A DNA stretch of 5,995 nucleotides from Verrucomicrobiota bacterium (GTDB lineage: Bacteria > Verrucomicrobiota > Kiritimatiellia > B70-G9), in assembly GCA_003641465.1 (NCBI GenBank), contig QNAJ01000099.1, positions 1 through 5,995 of the forward strand. Direction: 5' to 3'. This document shows positions 1 to 4,381 of this stretch, piece by piece. The notes under the pieces are model-generated. The model worked only from the letters and a program-made list of their open reading frames with translations, made no database searches and was not told where the DNA came from. Both the position numbers and the translations under genes were made by a program. Position 1 is the stretch's first letter; each line of letters opens with the position of its first letter.

Positions 1-367
1 CGAAAAGCCGGCAGCCGTGTTTCTCGCAGGCTTCGATCATGCGGTCGCAGTCGGCCACAGACAGGGCCATGGGCTTCTCCACGATGATATGCCTGCCGTA
101 CCGCGACAGATCCACCACGTGATCGGCATGGTAACCGGTGGGCGTAGTGACATCCACCACATCTATTTCGGGGTGTCGCCTCATCATCTCGTGGTAGTCA
201 ACATAGTACGGCACACCATATTCCTCGGCCTTGGCGCGCGCTTTCTCTTCCACGCAGTCACATACGGCCGTCAGCTCCGCCGGTATTGAGCCCGAGGTAA
301 TGGCCGCAAGGTGCTTGCCGGAAACCCGACCACAGCCCACAACCGCGAATTTCAGCCTCTTCCGCAC
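1..367 (-). CDS. Gfo/Idh/MocA family sugar dehydrogenase, N-terminal part (3' end beyond window)
   Basis: Only the first 122 residues are present; the gene runs off the left edge. The Rossmann fold is clear: strand FAVVGCGRVSGKH with G11-x-G13, D37 at the end of the second strand (which in this family usually favours NAD), the segment VVDVTTPTGYHADH at about 70-83, and the family signature E97-K98-P99 followed by MAL. Family members oxidise a sugar or cyclitol hydroxyl to a ketone with NAD(P). The start chosen is GTG at 367, because GGGGGTG lies 9 nt upstream; an in-frame GTG at 379 is possible but leaves almost no room for a ribosome site. It follows a glycosyltransferase and an aminotransferase gene on the same strand, 34 nt after the former, so it is probably their operon partner, supplying the 3- or 4-keto sugar that the aminotransferase needs (inference). 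WlbA, WbpB and GnnA are candidate relatives; the substrate cannot be fixed from this fragment. Confidence 0.9.
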   Translation of the reverse strand, partial: MRKRLKFAVVGCGRVSGKHLAAITSGSIPAELTAVCDCVEEKARAKAEEYGVPYYVDYHEMMRRHPEIDVVDVTTPTGYHADHVVDLSRYGRHIIVEKPMALSVADCDRMIEACEKHGCRLF

Positions 368-391
368 TATCGCTGTCACCCCCTTGCTGAG

Positions 392-410
392 GGCCGGTTA
401 ATCACCGGCC
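392..410 (-). other. Perfect 7-bp hairpin spanning the glycosyltransferase stop codon
   Basis: GGCCGGT (392-398) and ACCGGCC (404-410) pair perfectly around a 5-nt loop. On the minus strand the loop begins with the last two bases of the TGA stop (404-402). No T-run follows, so it does not look like an intrinsic terminator. It sits between two operon genes and could stabilise the upstream message or slow ribosomes at the stop (inference). Confidence 0.5.
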
Positions 411-1157
411 TTCATCCCGCTCCACCGCCCATCGCTGTGCCGGCACGCACCGGCGCCGGTACCAGCGCATGGCCAGACAATCAAGAATGCCCCGCCAGGC
501 GCGATTGCCGATCCCATACTTGGATTGACCACGCACGCGAGGGCGGTGGCTCACCGGTAGCTCCACCACCCGGAATCCTTGAAAACGCAGGATGGTCGGC
601 AGGAAACGGTGCATGCCGTTGAATATCGGAACCTCCCGCAATGCTTCCCGGCGGATCGCCCGGAAGGTACAGCCGGCGTCACTGATCCGGTCCCCGGTAA
701 CCAGATTCCGGAATCCATTGGCTATCCGGGATGAGAGCCTGCGCACCCAGTTGTCTTCCCTCTTCTGCCGCACCCCGCAGGCGGCGGCAACCCCTTCCGT
801 CAGAGCATCCAGCAGTCGGGGAATATCGTGTGGATCGTGCTGCAGGTCAGCATCCATCGTGACCACCACTCCGCCGCGTGCATGATGAAATCCCGTCGCC
901 TGTGCCGCGCTCTCGCCGGAATTGGCCGTGTGACGCACCAGCTTCAGCCACGGTCGGGTCCGCCGCAGTTCTTCAAGCACCGCAGCGCTTCTGTCCGTAC
1001 TGCAGTCGTCAACGCAGATAACCTCGAAACGGCGGCCGAGCTCCTCCAGAACCCCTCCCAGTTCCTCGATCAAAGGCCGGAGGTTCTCCTCCTCATTGTA
1101 TACCGGAATCACTACCGACAGCTCCGGCGCTTCGCTCTCAGTCGGACCCGGCATCAT
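402..1157 (-). CDS. Family 2 glycosyltransferase, polyprenyl-phosphate (DPM1/ArnC-like) type
   Basis: A 251-residue GT-A glycosyltransferase. Visible motifs in order: the nucleotide-binding strand VVIPVYNEEENL (15-26), VDDCSTDRS with D50, D51 and D55 (49-57), NSGESAAQATG (79-89), the metal-binding D102-A-D104 within MDADLQHDP (101-109), DAGCTFRA (160-167), and GQSKYG (210-215) near the end. These are hallmarks of the dolichyl/undecaprenyl-phosphate sugar transferase branch of GT2, which moves a sugar from a nucleotide donor to a lipid phosphate at the inner face of the membrane. Unlike ArnC-type enzymes (about 320 residues) it lacks a C-terminal pair of membrane helices, so it resembles the shorter soluble DPM1 form. 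The usual RS in the RGRSKYG motif is QS here. Start at ATG 1157, preceded by GAGGG 7 nt upstream; the aminotransferase stop lies only 4 nt before it, so translation is probably coupled. Donor sugar and acceptor are unknown. Confidence 0.92.
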   Translation of the reverse strand: MMPGPTESEAPELSVVIPVYNEEENLRPLIEELGGVLEELGRRFEVICVDDCSTDRSAAVLEELRRTRPWLKLVRHTANSGESAAQATGFHHARGGVVVTMDADLQHDPHDIPRLLDALTEGVAAACGVRQKREDNWVRRLSSRIANGFRNLVTGDRISDAGCTFRAIRREALREVPIFNGMHRFLPTILRFQGFRVVELPVSHRPRVRGQSKYGIGNRAWRGILDCLAMRWYRRRCVPAQRWAVERDEGR

Positions 1158-1161
1158 CCCC

Positions 1162-2271
1162 TCACCCTCGACCGAAATAATCGGCTATGCAGTCGCATAC
1201 GTATCTGATCTCCACCGACGTGATCCCGGGAAACAGCGGCAGGGAAAGCATGTGCCCGCAAGCGTATTCCGCCCGCGGAAAATGTCCCCTCCCCTGCCCC
1301 AGATGCGCGTAGGCCGGCTGGAGATTCAGTGGAGCGGGATAGTGAATCCCGGTGGATACCCCCCGCTCCTTGAGATACCGCCGCAGATCGTCACGGTCCG
1401 GCACCACGATACAATAGACGTGATACACCGGCTCGGTCCCCGGCAGTTCCGCCGGAACCTGAACCTCGTCGATCGCCGAAAGGCGTTCCGAATAAGCATG
1501 TGCTGCCTCGCGGCGGAGCCGGTTCCATTCTTCCAGGTGCGGGAGGCATACCCGCAGCAGCGCCGCCTGTATTGCGTCCAGCCGGCTGTTTACGCCCTCG
1601 AACTGATGAACGTACTTTTCCTCCCGACCGTGATTGGAAAACATCCGGATCCACTTCAGCAGCCCGGTGTCGCGCGCTATCACCGCACCGCCGTCCCCGA
1701 ATCCGCCCAGCGGCTTGGAGGGAAAGAAGCTGAACACGCCTACATCTCCCAGGGTGCCCACGTACCGCCCCTTGTATCGGGCACCCAGAGCCTGGGCACA
1801 GTCTTCGATCACCTTGAGTCCCGATTCCCGGGCGATCTCCATCACTCCATCGAGGTCCGCGGGTTGCCCGTACAGATGTACCACAACCACCGCCTTGGAC
1901 CGCTCGGTTATCCGGTCTCGCAGGTCCTCCGGATCCATGTTGAACGTCTGGGGATCAATATCACAGAAAACCACCCTTGCTCCGCTCAGGCTGATGGCTT
2001 CCGCAGTGGCTATGGCCGTGTGCACCGTGGTCAGCACTTCATCTCCCGGACCGATGCCGAGGCTCCTCACCGCAGCGAAAAGGCCGAAAGTCGCACAGCC
2101 CGTGCCAACCGCCTCAGCAACTCCCAGCCACTCAGCCAGATCCCGCTCGAACCCACGCACTTCCTCGCCGCCGATGTAGGTGCAACTGTCGATCACTCTG
2201 ACAGCGGCGTCGTGCAGCTTGGACCGCACAGCCGCATGTGCCCGCGACAGATCTACAAATGGGACTTCCAT
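1162..2271 (-). CDS. DegT/DnrJ/EryC1 family PLP-dependent sugar aminotransferase
   Basis: A complete fold-type I sugar aminotransferase of 369 residues (family usually 360-400), which transfers an amino group, normally from glutamate, to a nucleotide-linked keto sugar in the cytoplasm. Numbering from an upstream GTG at 2289, the landmarks are VPFVDL (9-14), GIGPGDEV (78-85), HLYG (138-141), the PLP-nitrogen contact E162-D163 in IEDCAQALGA, catalytic Lys192 in FSFFPSKPLGGFGDGG, the substrate loop GVNSRLDAIQAA (232-243) and a C-terminal LSLPLFPG (348-355). The start is placed at ATG 2271 because families of this type begin right before the VPFVDL strand and GGAG/GAGGG lie just upstream; GTG 2289 has no ribosome site. 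Oddity: the phosphate-binding SGT box reads Cys-Ala-Thr (66-68), with Phe where Asp is common. It is the first gene of the three-gene sugar operon. WbpE, WlbC and GnnB are plausible relatives; the product sugar is not determinable here. Confidence 0.94.
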   Translation of the reverse strand: MEVPFVDLSRAHAAVRSKLHDAAVRVIDSCTYIGGEEVRGFERDLAEWLGVAEAVGTGCATFGLFAAVRSLGIGPGDEVLTTVHTAIATAEAISLSGARVVFCDIDPQTFNMDPEDLRDRITERSKAVVVVHLYGQPADLDGVMEIARESGLKVIEDCAQALGARYKGRYVGTLGDVGVFSFFPSKPLGGFGDGGAVIARDTGLLKWIRMFSNHGREEKYVHQFEGVNSRLDAIQAALLRVCLPHLEEWNRLRREAAHAYSERLSAIDEVQVPAELPGTEPVYHVYCIVVPDRDDLRRYLKERGVSTGIHYPAPLNLQPAYAHLGQGRGHFPRAEYACGHMLSLPLFPGITSVEIRYVCDCIADYFGRG

Positions 2272-2307
2272 CAGCCCTCGCACTCCCACGTACTTTGAGA
2301 AACATTA

Positions 2308-2336
2308 GCGATAGTCGTCCCCGCGGTCCAGTGCAA
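2308..2336 (-). promoter_or_regulatory. Possible weak sigma-70-like promoter for the sugar operon
   Basis: Reading the minus strand, TTGCAC (2336-2331) and TATCGC (2313-2308) are separated by 17 bases, about 35 bases before the aminotransferase start at 2271. Each hexamer matches the consensus at only three or four positions. It is the best-spaced pair I see between the repeat island and the operon, but chance occurrence is quite possible. Confidence 0.22.
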
Positions 2337-2392
2337 CCCTTTTCTGCCAGGGGCATCTCCAGGCAGGAGATCCGTATAACAGCCGCTCCAGG

Positions 2393-2455
2393 CTTGTGCC
2401 GCCGAAGGCAGTACTTGTGCCGCCGAAGGCGGTACTTATGCCGCCCCAGGCTGGC
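2393..2455. repeat. Three 21-bp tandem units, CTTGTGCCGCCGAAGGC core
   Basis: Units lie at 2393-2413, 2414-2434 and 2435-2455. The first two differ at one base (GGCAGTA against GGCGGTA); the third is diverged (CTTATGCCGCCCCAGGC). A degenerate partial unit, GCCGCTCCAGG, precedes them at about 2382-2392. Each unit holds a GCCGCCGAAGGC segment able to fold into a small GCC/GGC hairpin. Short arrays of this kind vary in copy number between strains. Confidence 0.75.
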
Positions 2456-2477
2456 TTGCCCCGGGTCCCGCAAAAAA

Positions 2478-2502
2478 GAGAGCTCTCGCCAAGGACGCCA
2501 AG
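2478..2502. repeat. GAGAGCTCTC palindrome with GCCAAGGACGCCAAG repeat
   Basis: A perfect 10-base palindrome (2478-2487) runs straight into GCCAAGGACGCCAAG (2488-2502), which is a short tandem of GCCAAG-type units. I recall similar CTCTCGCCAAGACGCCAAG strings as dispersed intergenic repeats in environmental bacterial genomes; that recollection cannot be verified here. Confidence 0.5.
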
Positions 2503-2503
2503 C

Positions 2504-2704
2504 GGTTAATGGGTAATCGTTATTGGTTACTTGTTGGCACTTGCCAGAAGTCAGAGGTCAGTGGTCGGGGCGGGTTGTTGGGTCGTTCGTTGTACGTTGT
2601 TGGTCGTCCGGAGCCGGAGGTGTAGTAGCGCGTGTTATACGCGCATTCATGGTGCCGATTAAACATCGGCTACTACGTTTCCTAGCAACGAATAACCATT
2701 AACC
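2504..2704. repeat. 200-bp segment bounded by inverted GGTTAATGG repeats
   Basis: GGTTAATGG at 2504-2512 is matched in inverted orientation by CCATTAACC at 2696-2704. The similarity extends inward imperfectly: GGTAATCGTT on the left and, reading the other strand, TTATTCGTT on the right. No open reading frame or direct target-site repeat is evident, so a non-autonomous element (MITE-like) is only a possibility. The segment includes G/T-rich low-complexity sequence (about 2548-2610, with GTTGTTGG repeated at 2574 and 2596) and the three-way-junction palindrome at 2621-2677. Confidence 0.5.
2621..2677. repeat. Three-way-junction palindromic element (GTAGTA...TACTAC)
   Basis: Three helices fit without gaps. 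The outer helix pairs GTAGTA (2622-2627) with TACTAC (2671-2676). Immediately inside, GCGCGT (2628-2633) pairs with ACGCGC (2639-2644) over a 5-nt loop. After a 9-nt linker, GCCGAT (2654-2659) pairs with ATCGGC (2665-2670) over a 5-nt loop and abuts the outer helix again. All 18 pairs are Watson-Crick. This resembles REP/palindromic intergenic elements. Partial relatives occur at 2709-2780, 3119-3153 and 3187-3198. Confidence 0.75.
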
Positions 2705-2708
2705 AAAA

Positions 2709-2780
2709 TGTAGTAGCGCCTGTTCTAAGGCGCACTTTCTTCTTTTGGGCCTACAGGCCCATTGAACCTCGGCTGCCACA
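2709..2780. repeat. Degenerate second copy of the GTAGTA palindromic element
   Basis: GTAGTA (2710-2715) is followed directly by a GCGCCT/AGGCGC hairpin (2716-2721 with 2728-2733), as in the copy at 2621, and the far end keeps CTCGGC then TGCCAC (2768-2779), which pairs with GTAGTA at five of six positions if one G-T pair is allowed. The second inner helix differs: it is replaced by a TGGGCCT/AGGCCCA palindrome at 2746-2761. The hairpin arm sequences differ from copy one while the pairing is kept. Confidence 0.55.
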
Positions 2781-2802
2781 TCGAACTCCCGCCTCCTGGG
2801 GG

Positions 2803-2827
2803 CTCCTCTGTGGCCTCTGCGGTGAAA
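2803..2827. repeat. Partial CACAGAG-type arm
   Basis: CTCCTCTGTGGCCTCTGCGGTG is the inverted form of the CACCGCAGAGG/CACAGAGG arm seen in the two fuller elements just downstream. No matching left arm is visible before it, so it is probably the remnant of a further copy. Confidence 0.5.
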
Positions 2828-2851
2828 TATGGCATACGAGAAGAGATGTTG

Positions 2852-2963
2852 ACCACAGAGAGCACGGAGAGCACAGAGAAGAAGGAGTAAGAAGACAAGT
2901 GGATGGTATCTGAGCGTAGGAATGGCCTCTCTGATCCTCTGTGTCCTCTGTGTCCTCTGTGGT
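2852..2963. repeat. CACAGAG element, copy 1, with imperfect inverted ends
   Basis: The left arm begins ACCACAGAG and continues in 9-base steps (AGCACGGAG, AGCACAGAG); the right arm, read on the other strand, is ACCACAGAG then GACACAGAG twice. The 27-base arms match at 22 positions. Between them is a purine-rich core, including 2876-2906, which is identical to 3007-3037 of copy 2. It holds no coding capacity that looks genuine. Confidence 0.8.
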
Positions 2964-2982
2964 GAGGCATCAAAGAAAATTA

Positions 2983-3083
2983 ACCACGGAGAGCACAGAG
3001 AGCACCGAGAAGAAGGAGTAAGAAGACAAGTGGATGGCATCTGCAGCAGACAGCAGCCTCTCTGATCTCTGTGTCTTCTGGGG
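2983..3083. repeat. CACAGAG element, copy 2
   Basis: This is a direct repeat of copy 1 offset by 131 bases. It starts ACCACGGAGAGCACAGAG, contains the 31-base identical core at 3007-3037, keeps GCCTCTCTGAT (from about 3056), and ends in a shortened right arm (CTCTGTGTCTTCTGGGGT) that has lost one 9-base step compared with copy 1. The stretch just after the core differs between copies. Confidence 0.8.
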
Positions 3084-3118
3084 TTCAATCATCCGCGCGC
3101 GAAAGCTTCTGAATCTGA

Positions 3119-3153
3119 ATGGTCCGGACGCCGATTAGACCATCGGCTACTGC
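3119..3153. repeat. Partial GTAGTA-family element: GCCGAT/ATCGGC hairpin plus TACTGC
   Basis: ATGGT (3119-3123), then GCCGAT (3130-3135) pairing with ATCGGC (3142-3147), then TACTGC match the right half of the element at 2649-2676. Between ATGGT and GCCGAT there are six extra bases, which form the palindrome GTCCGGAC (3122-3129). The left half with GTAGTA is missing. Confidence 0.55.
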
Positions 3154-3156
3154 AAC

Positions 3157-3221
3157 CATCCCGCAGCCCGGGATGCGGACTGGGACATCGGCTACTACAT
3201 CCGGGCCTCCGTGGGATGTAG
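3157..3221. repeat. Further hairpins with a CATCGGCTACTAC module
   Basis: CATCCCG (3157-3163) pairs with CGGGATG (3169-3175) over a 5-nt loop. CATCGGCTACTAC follows at 3186-3198, identical to the right end of the element at 2664-2676. CTACATCC (3195-3202) can pair with GGATGTAG (3214-3221) over an 11-nt loop. It looks like a rearranged or truncated member of the same family. Confidence 0.5.
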
Positions 3222-3337
3222 CAAGGTCAAAAGAAAGCATTCTGGCCAAGGGCACACCGGTCAGGGGTCGGAGGGCAAAAGTGACAAACAGAAATCAGGA
3301 CGTGCCAGCCTCGCCGACGGGGCTCTTGTGGCCGCCG

Positions 3338-4333
3338 TCACCCGCCGTGGGCATCTACACCGTGAACCATCAGGATCGCATGTTCAACAGTTTTCGAGAT
3401 CTCTTCCCAGTATTCGCGCACCGCCCGGGGACTCCCCGGCAAGGCGTATACCAACGACCTCCCCATCACCGCAGCGACACTGCACGAAAGCAAGGCCCGC
3501 GGGTTCCTGGCCCCGTACTTGAGCCGGATCGCCTCCATCACGCCCGGAATCAGCCGGTCCGCCTCCCGGCATACCACTCCCGGAGCAATATCATAAGGAC
3601 CCACCCCAGTACTGCCACAGGTGAAGACGATATCAACGTGCCGGCGCCGGGCCTGCCTCAGCCGCCGCCTGAGGAGCCGGGCATTATCCGGGAGCACAAT
3701 CCTCTCGATCACCGGGCTCCAGGCACGCCCGCGGAAAAACTGTTCTGCAAGATGTGCCAGTTCGACTCCACTGCGATCCTCATACACGCCCCGGTACGCC
3801 CGGGTACTCAAAACTATGACCAATACACTCAATTGATAGCGCAGATGGATCACAGCGTCGCCCCGTCTCACGATTCCGGGACGCACAACCCTGCCGAACA
3901 ACCCGCGGCCGGGCATGATGCACGCACCGGTCCGCCGGAAGATGGCACAGCGGTCCCGGTGACACTCCTTGCCGCGGGCGGTGATCTCAACCTCTACCTC
4001 CGGCCCCAGCCTCAAGCGATCCAGCAATCCGACCGATCCGGCGTCAATCCCCTCCAGCGTGACGTTCTCGGCAAAATCACCCGGTGACACTTTCAGCCCG
4101 TGTCGGCGGGAGAATTCAAGCGCATCCTCCCAGGCCAACATGCTCAACTGTCTTCCGTGGGGACCCCGGTGGGCATCGCCGAGGGCACCCAATTCATCCA
4201 CTCGCAGCTCCGGTCGCGGCTGCTTGGGTACGCCGCGCTCCTCCGACGCATTCACCGAATGCACCCGGCCCTTCTGATGAGCCGTGCTTTCGCTCTGGCC
4301 GCCTCGCGTCACGGTCCCGCGATTATAGGCCAC
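3338..4333 (-). CDS. MOSC domain fused to MogA/MoaB-like molybdopterin-binding domain
   Basis: A 331-residue two-domain protein of molybdenum cofactor metabolism. Residues about 22-163 are a MOSC domain: GDAHRGPHGRQLS (52-64), GDFAENVTLEG (85-95), the cysteine cluster C124, C129 and C138 within GKECH, RCAIF and ACIMP, then GLFGRV and RRGD. Residues about 167-328 are a MogA/MoaB fold: VIVLSTRAY, EDRSG (185-189), PDN (215-217), the ligand loop TCGSTGVGPYD (238-248), LPGSPRAVREY (298-308) and a closing MVHGVDAH. MogA-type enzymes adenylate molybdopterin before metal insertion; MOSC domains are thought to handle sulfur or act in Moco delivery. The loop normally reads TGGTG and here is CGSTG, and the usual LSR is LSC (282-284), so catalysis is uncertain. 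The start is ambiguous: GTG 4333 is the longest frame but has no ribosome site; GTG 4264 has AGAAGGG just upstream, would fit the promoter at 4322-4349, and keeps nearly all of MOSC. Confidence 0.9.
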   Translation of the reverse strand: MAYNRGTVTRGGQSESTAHQKGRVHSVNASEERGVPKQPRPELRVDELGALGDAHRGPHGRQLSMLAWEDALEFSRRHGLKVSPGDFAENVTLEGIDAGSVGLLDRLRLGPEVEVEITARGKECHRDRCAIFRRTGACIMPGRGLFGRVVRPGIVRRGDAVIHLRYQLSVLVIVLSTRAYRGVYEDRSGVELAHLAEQFFRGRAWSPVIERIVLPDNARLLRRRLRQARRRHVDIVFTCGSTGVGPYDIAPGVVCREADRLIPGVMEAIRLKYGARNPRALLSCSVAAVMGRSLVYALPGSPRAVREYWEEISKTVEHAILMVHGVDAHGG

Positions 4334-4349
4334 CCGTTGCCGTTTTCAC
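4322..4349 (-). promoter_or_regulatory. Candidate sigma-70-type promoter inside the start of the MOSC-MogA frame
   Basis: On the minus strand GTGAAA (4349-4344, four of six consensus matches) is followed after 16 bases by a perfect TATAAT (4327-4322). Transcription would begin near 4315, downstream of the GTG at 4333, and favour a start at GTG 4312 or, with the AGAAGGG site at 4275-4269, GTG 4264. In a 60% GC sequence a perfect TATAAT is uncommon, but the assignment rests on sequence alone. Confidence 0.4.
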
Positions 4350-4381
4350 AGAGTCATGATGGAGATACGCCGCCGCAGCGA

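Larger units (their letters stand above)
2272..3337. other. Gene-free repeat island of about 1.07 kb
   Basis: No open reading frame here shows a recognisable domain, and those that exist are made of repeat sequence (for example, frames reading as runs of R-G-H-R or T-Q-R-T-Q). The stretch holds at least five different repeat types, listed separately: 21-bp tandem units, a GCCAAGGACGCCAAG segment after a GAGAGCTCTC palindrome, low-complexity G/T sequence, structured GTAGTAG palindromes and CACAGAG elements. The last part, about 3230-3337, shows nothing I can name, and no convincing T-rich terminator follows the MOSC-MogA gene. Such islands of mixed short repeats are common between genes in Planctomycetes-Verrucomicrobia and related environmental genomes. 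Confidence 0.8.

Noticed and set aside
1096..2298. A 400-codon open frame on the plus strand opposite the aminotransferase gene
   Set aside because: It has no recognisable motif, lies wholly antisense to a gene with clear catalytic residues, and long antisense frames are expected at this GC content.
2132..2473. A minus-strand frame with a repeated RLRRHKY heptad upstream of the aminotransferase
   Set aside because: The heptad is only the 21-bp tandem repeat in translation, and the rest overlaps the aminotransferase gene out of frame.
2621..2677. A tRNA-like cloverleaf
   Set aside because: Only two inner arms are present, the total is 57 bases, there is no T-arm consensus and no anticodon loop of seven bases.
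2852..3083. A CRISPR-like arrangement of repeats and spacers
   Set aside because: There are only two copies of about 100 bases, with internal inverted arms and purine-rich cores. There are no uniform 25-37 base repeats with unique spacers and no cas gene.
2699..3088. A 129-codon minus-strand frame across the CACAGAG elements
   Set aside because: Its protein is just translated repeat (runs such as PQRTQRTQR and RRGHRG). Its apparent hydrophobic stretch LVFLLLLLCAL comes from the repeat core and its flank, not from an evident membrane protein.
3222..3337. An intrinsic terminator after the MOSC-MogA gene
   Set aside because: On the minus strand the best stem is GACGG/CCGTC with a 14-base loop and no following T-run, so it is too weak to call.
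3119..4087. A 322-codon plus-strand frame opposite the MOSC-MogA gene
   Set aside because: It starts inside a repeat, is rich in P, R, T and H as antisense frames often are, and the opposite strand holds clear MOSC and MogA motifs.
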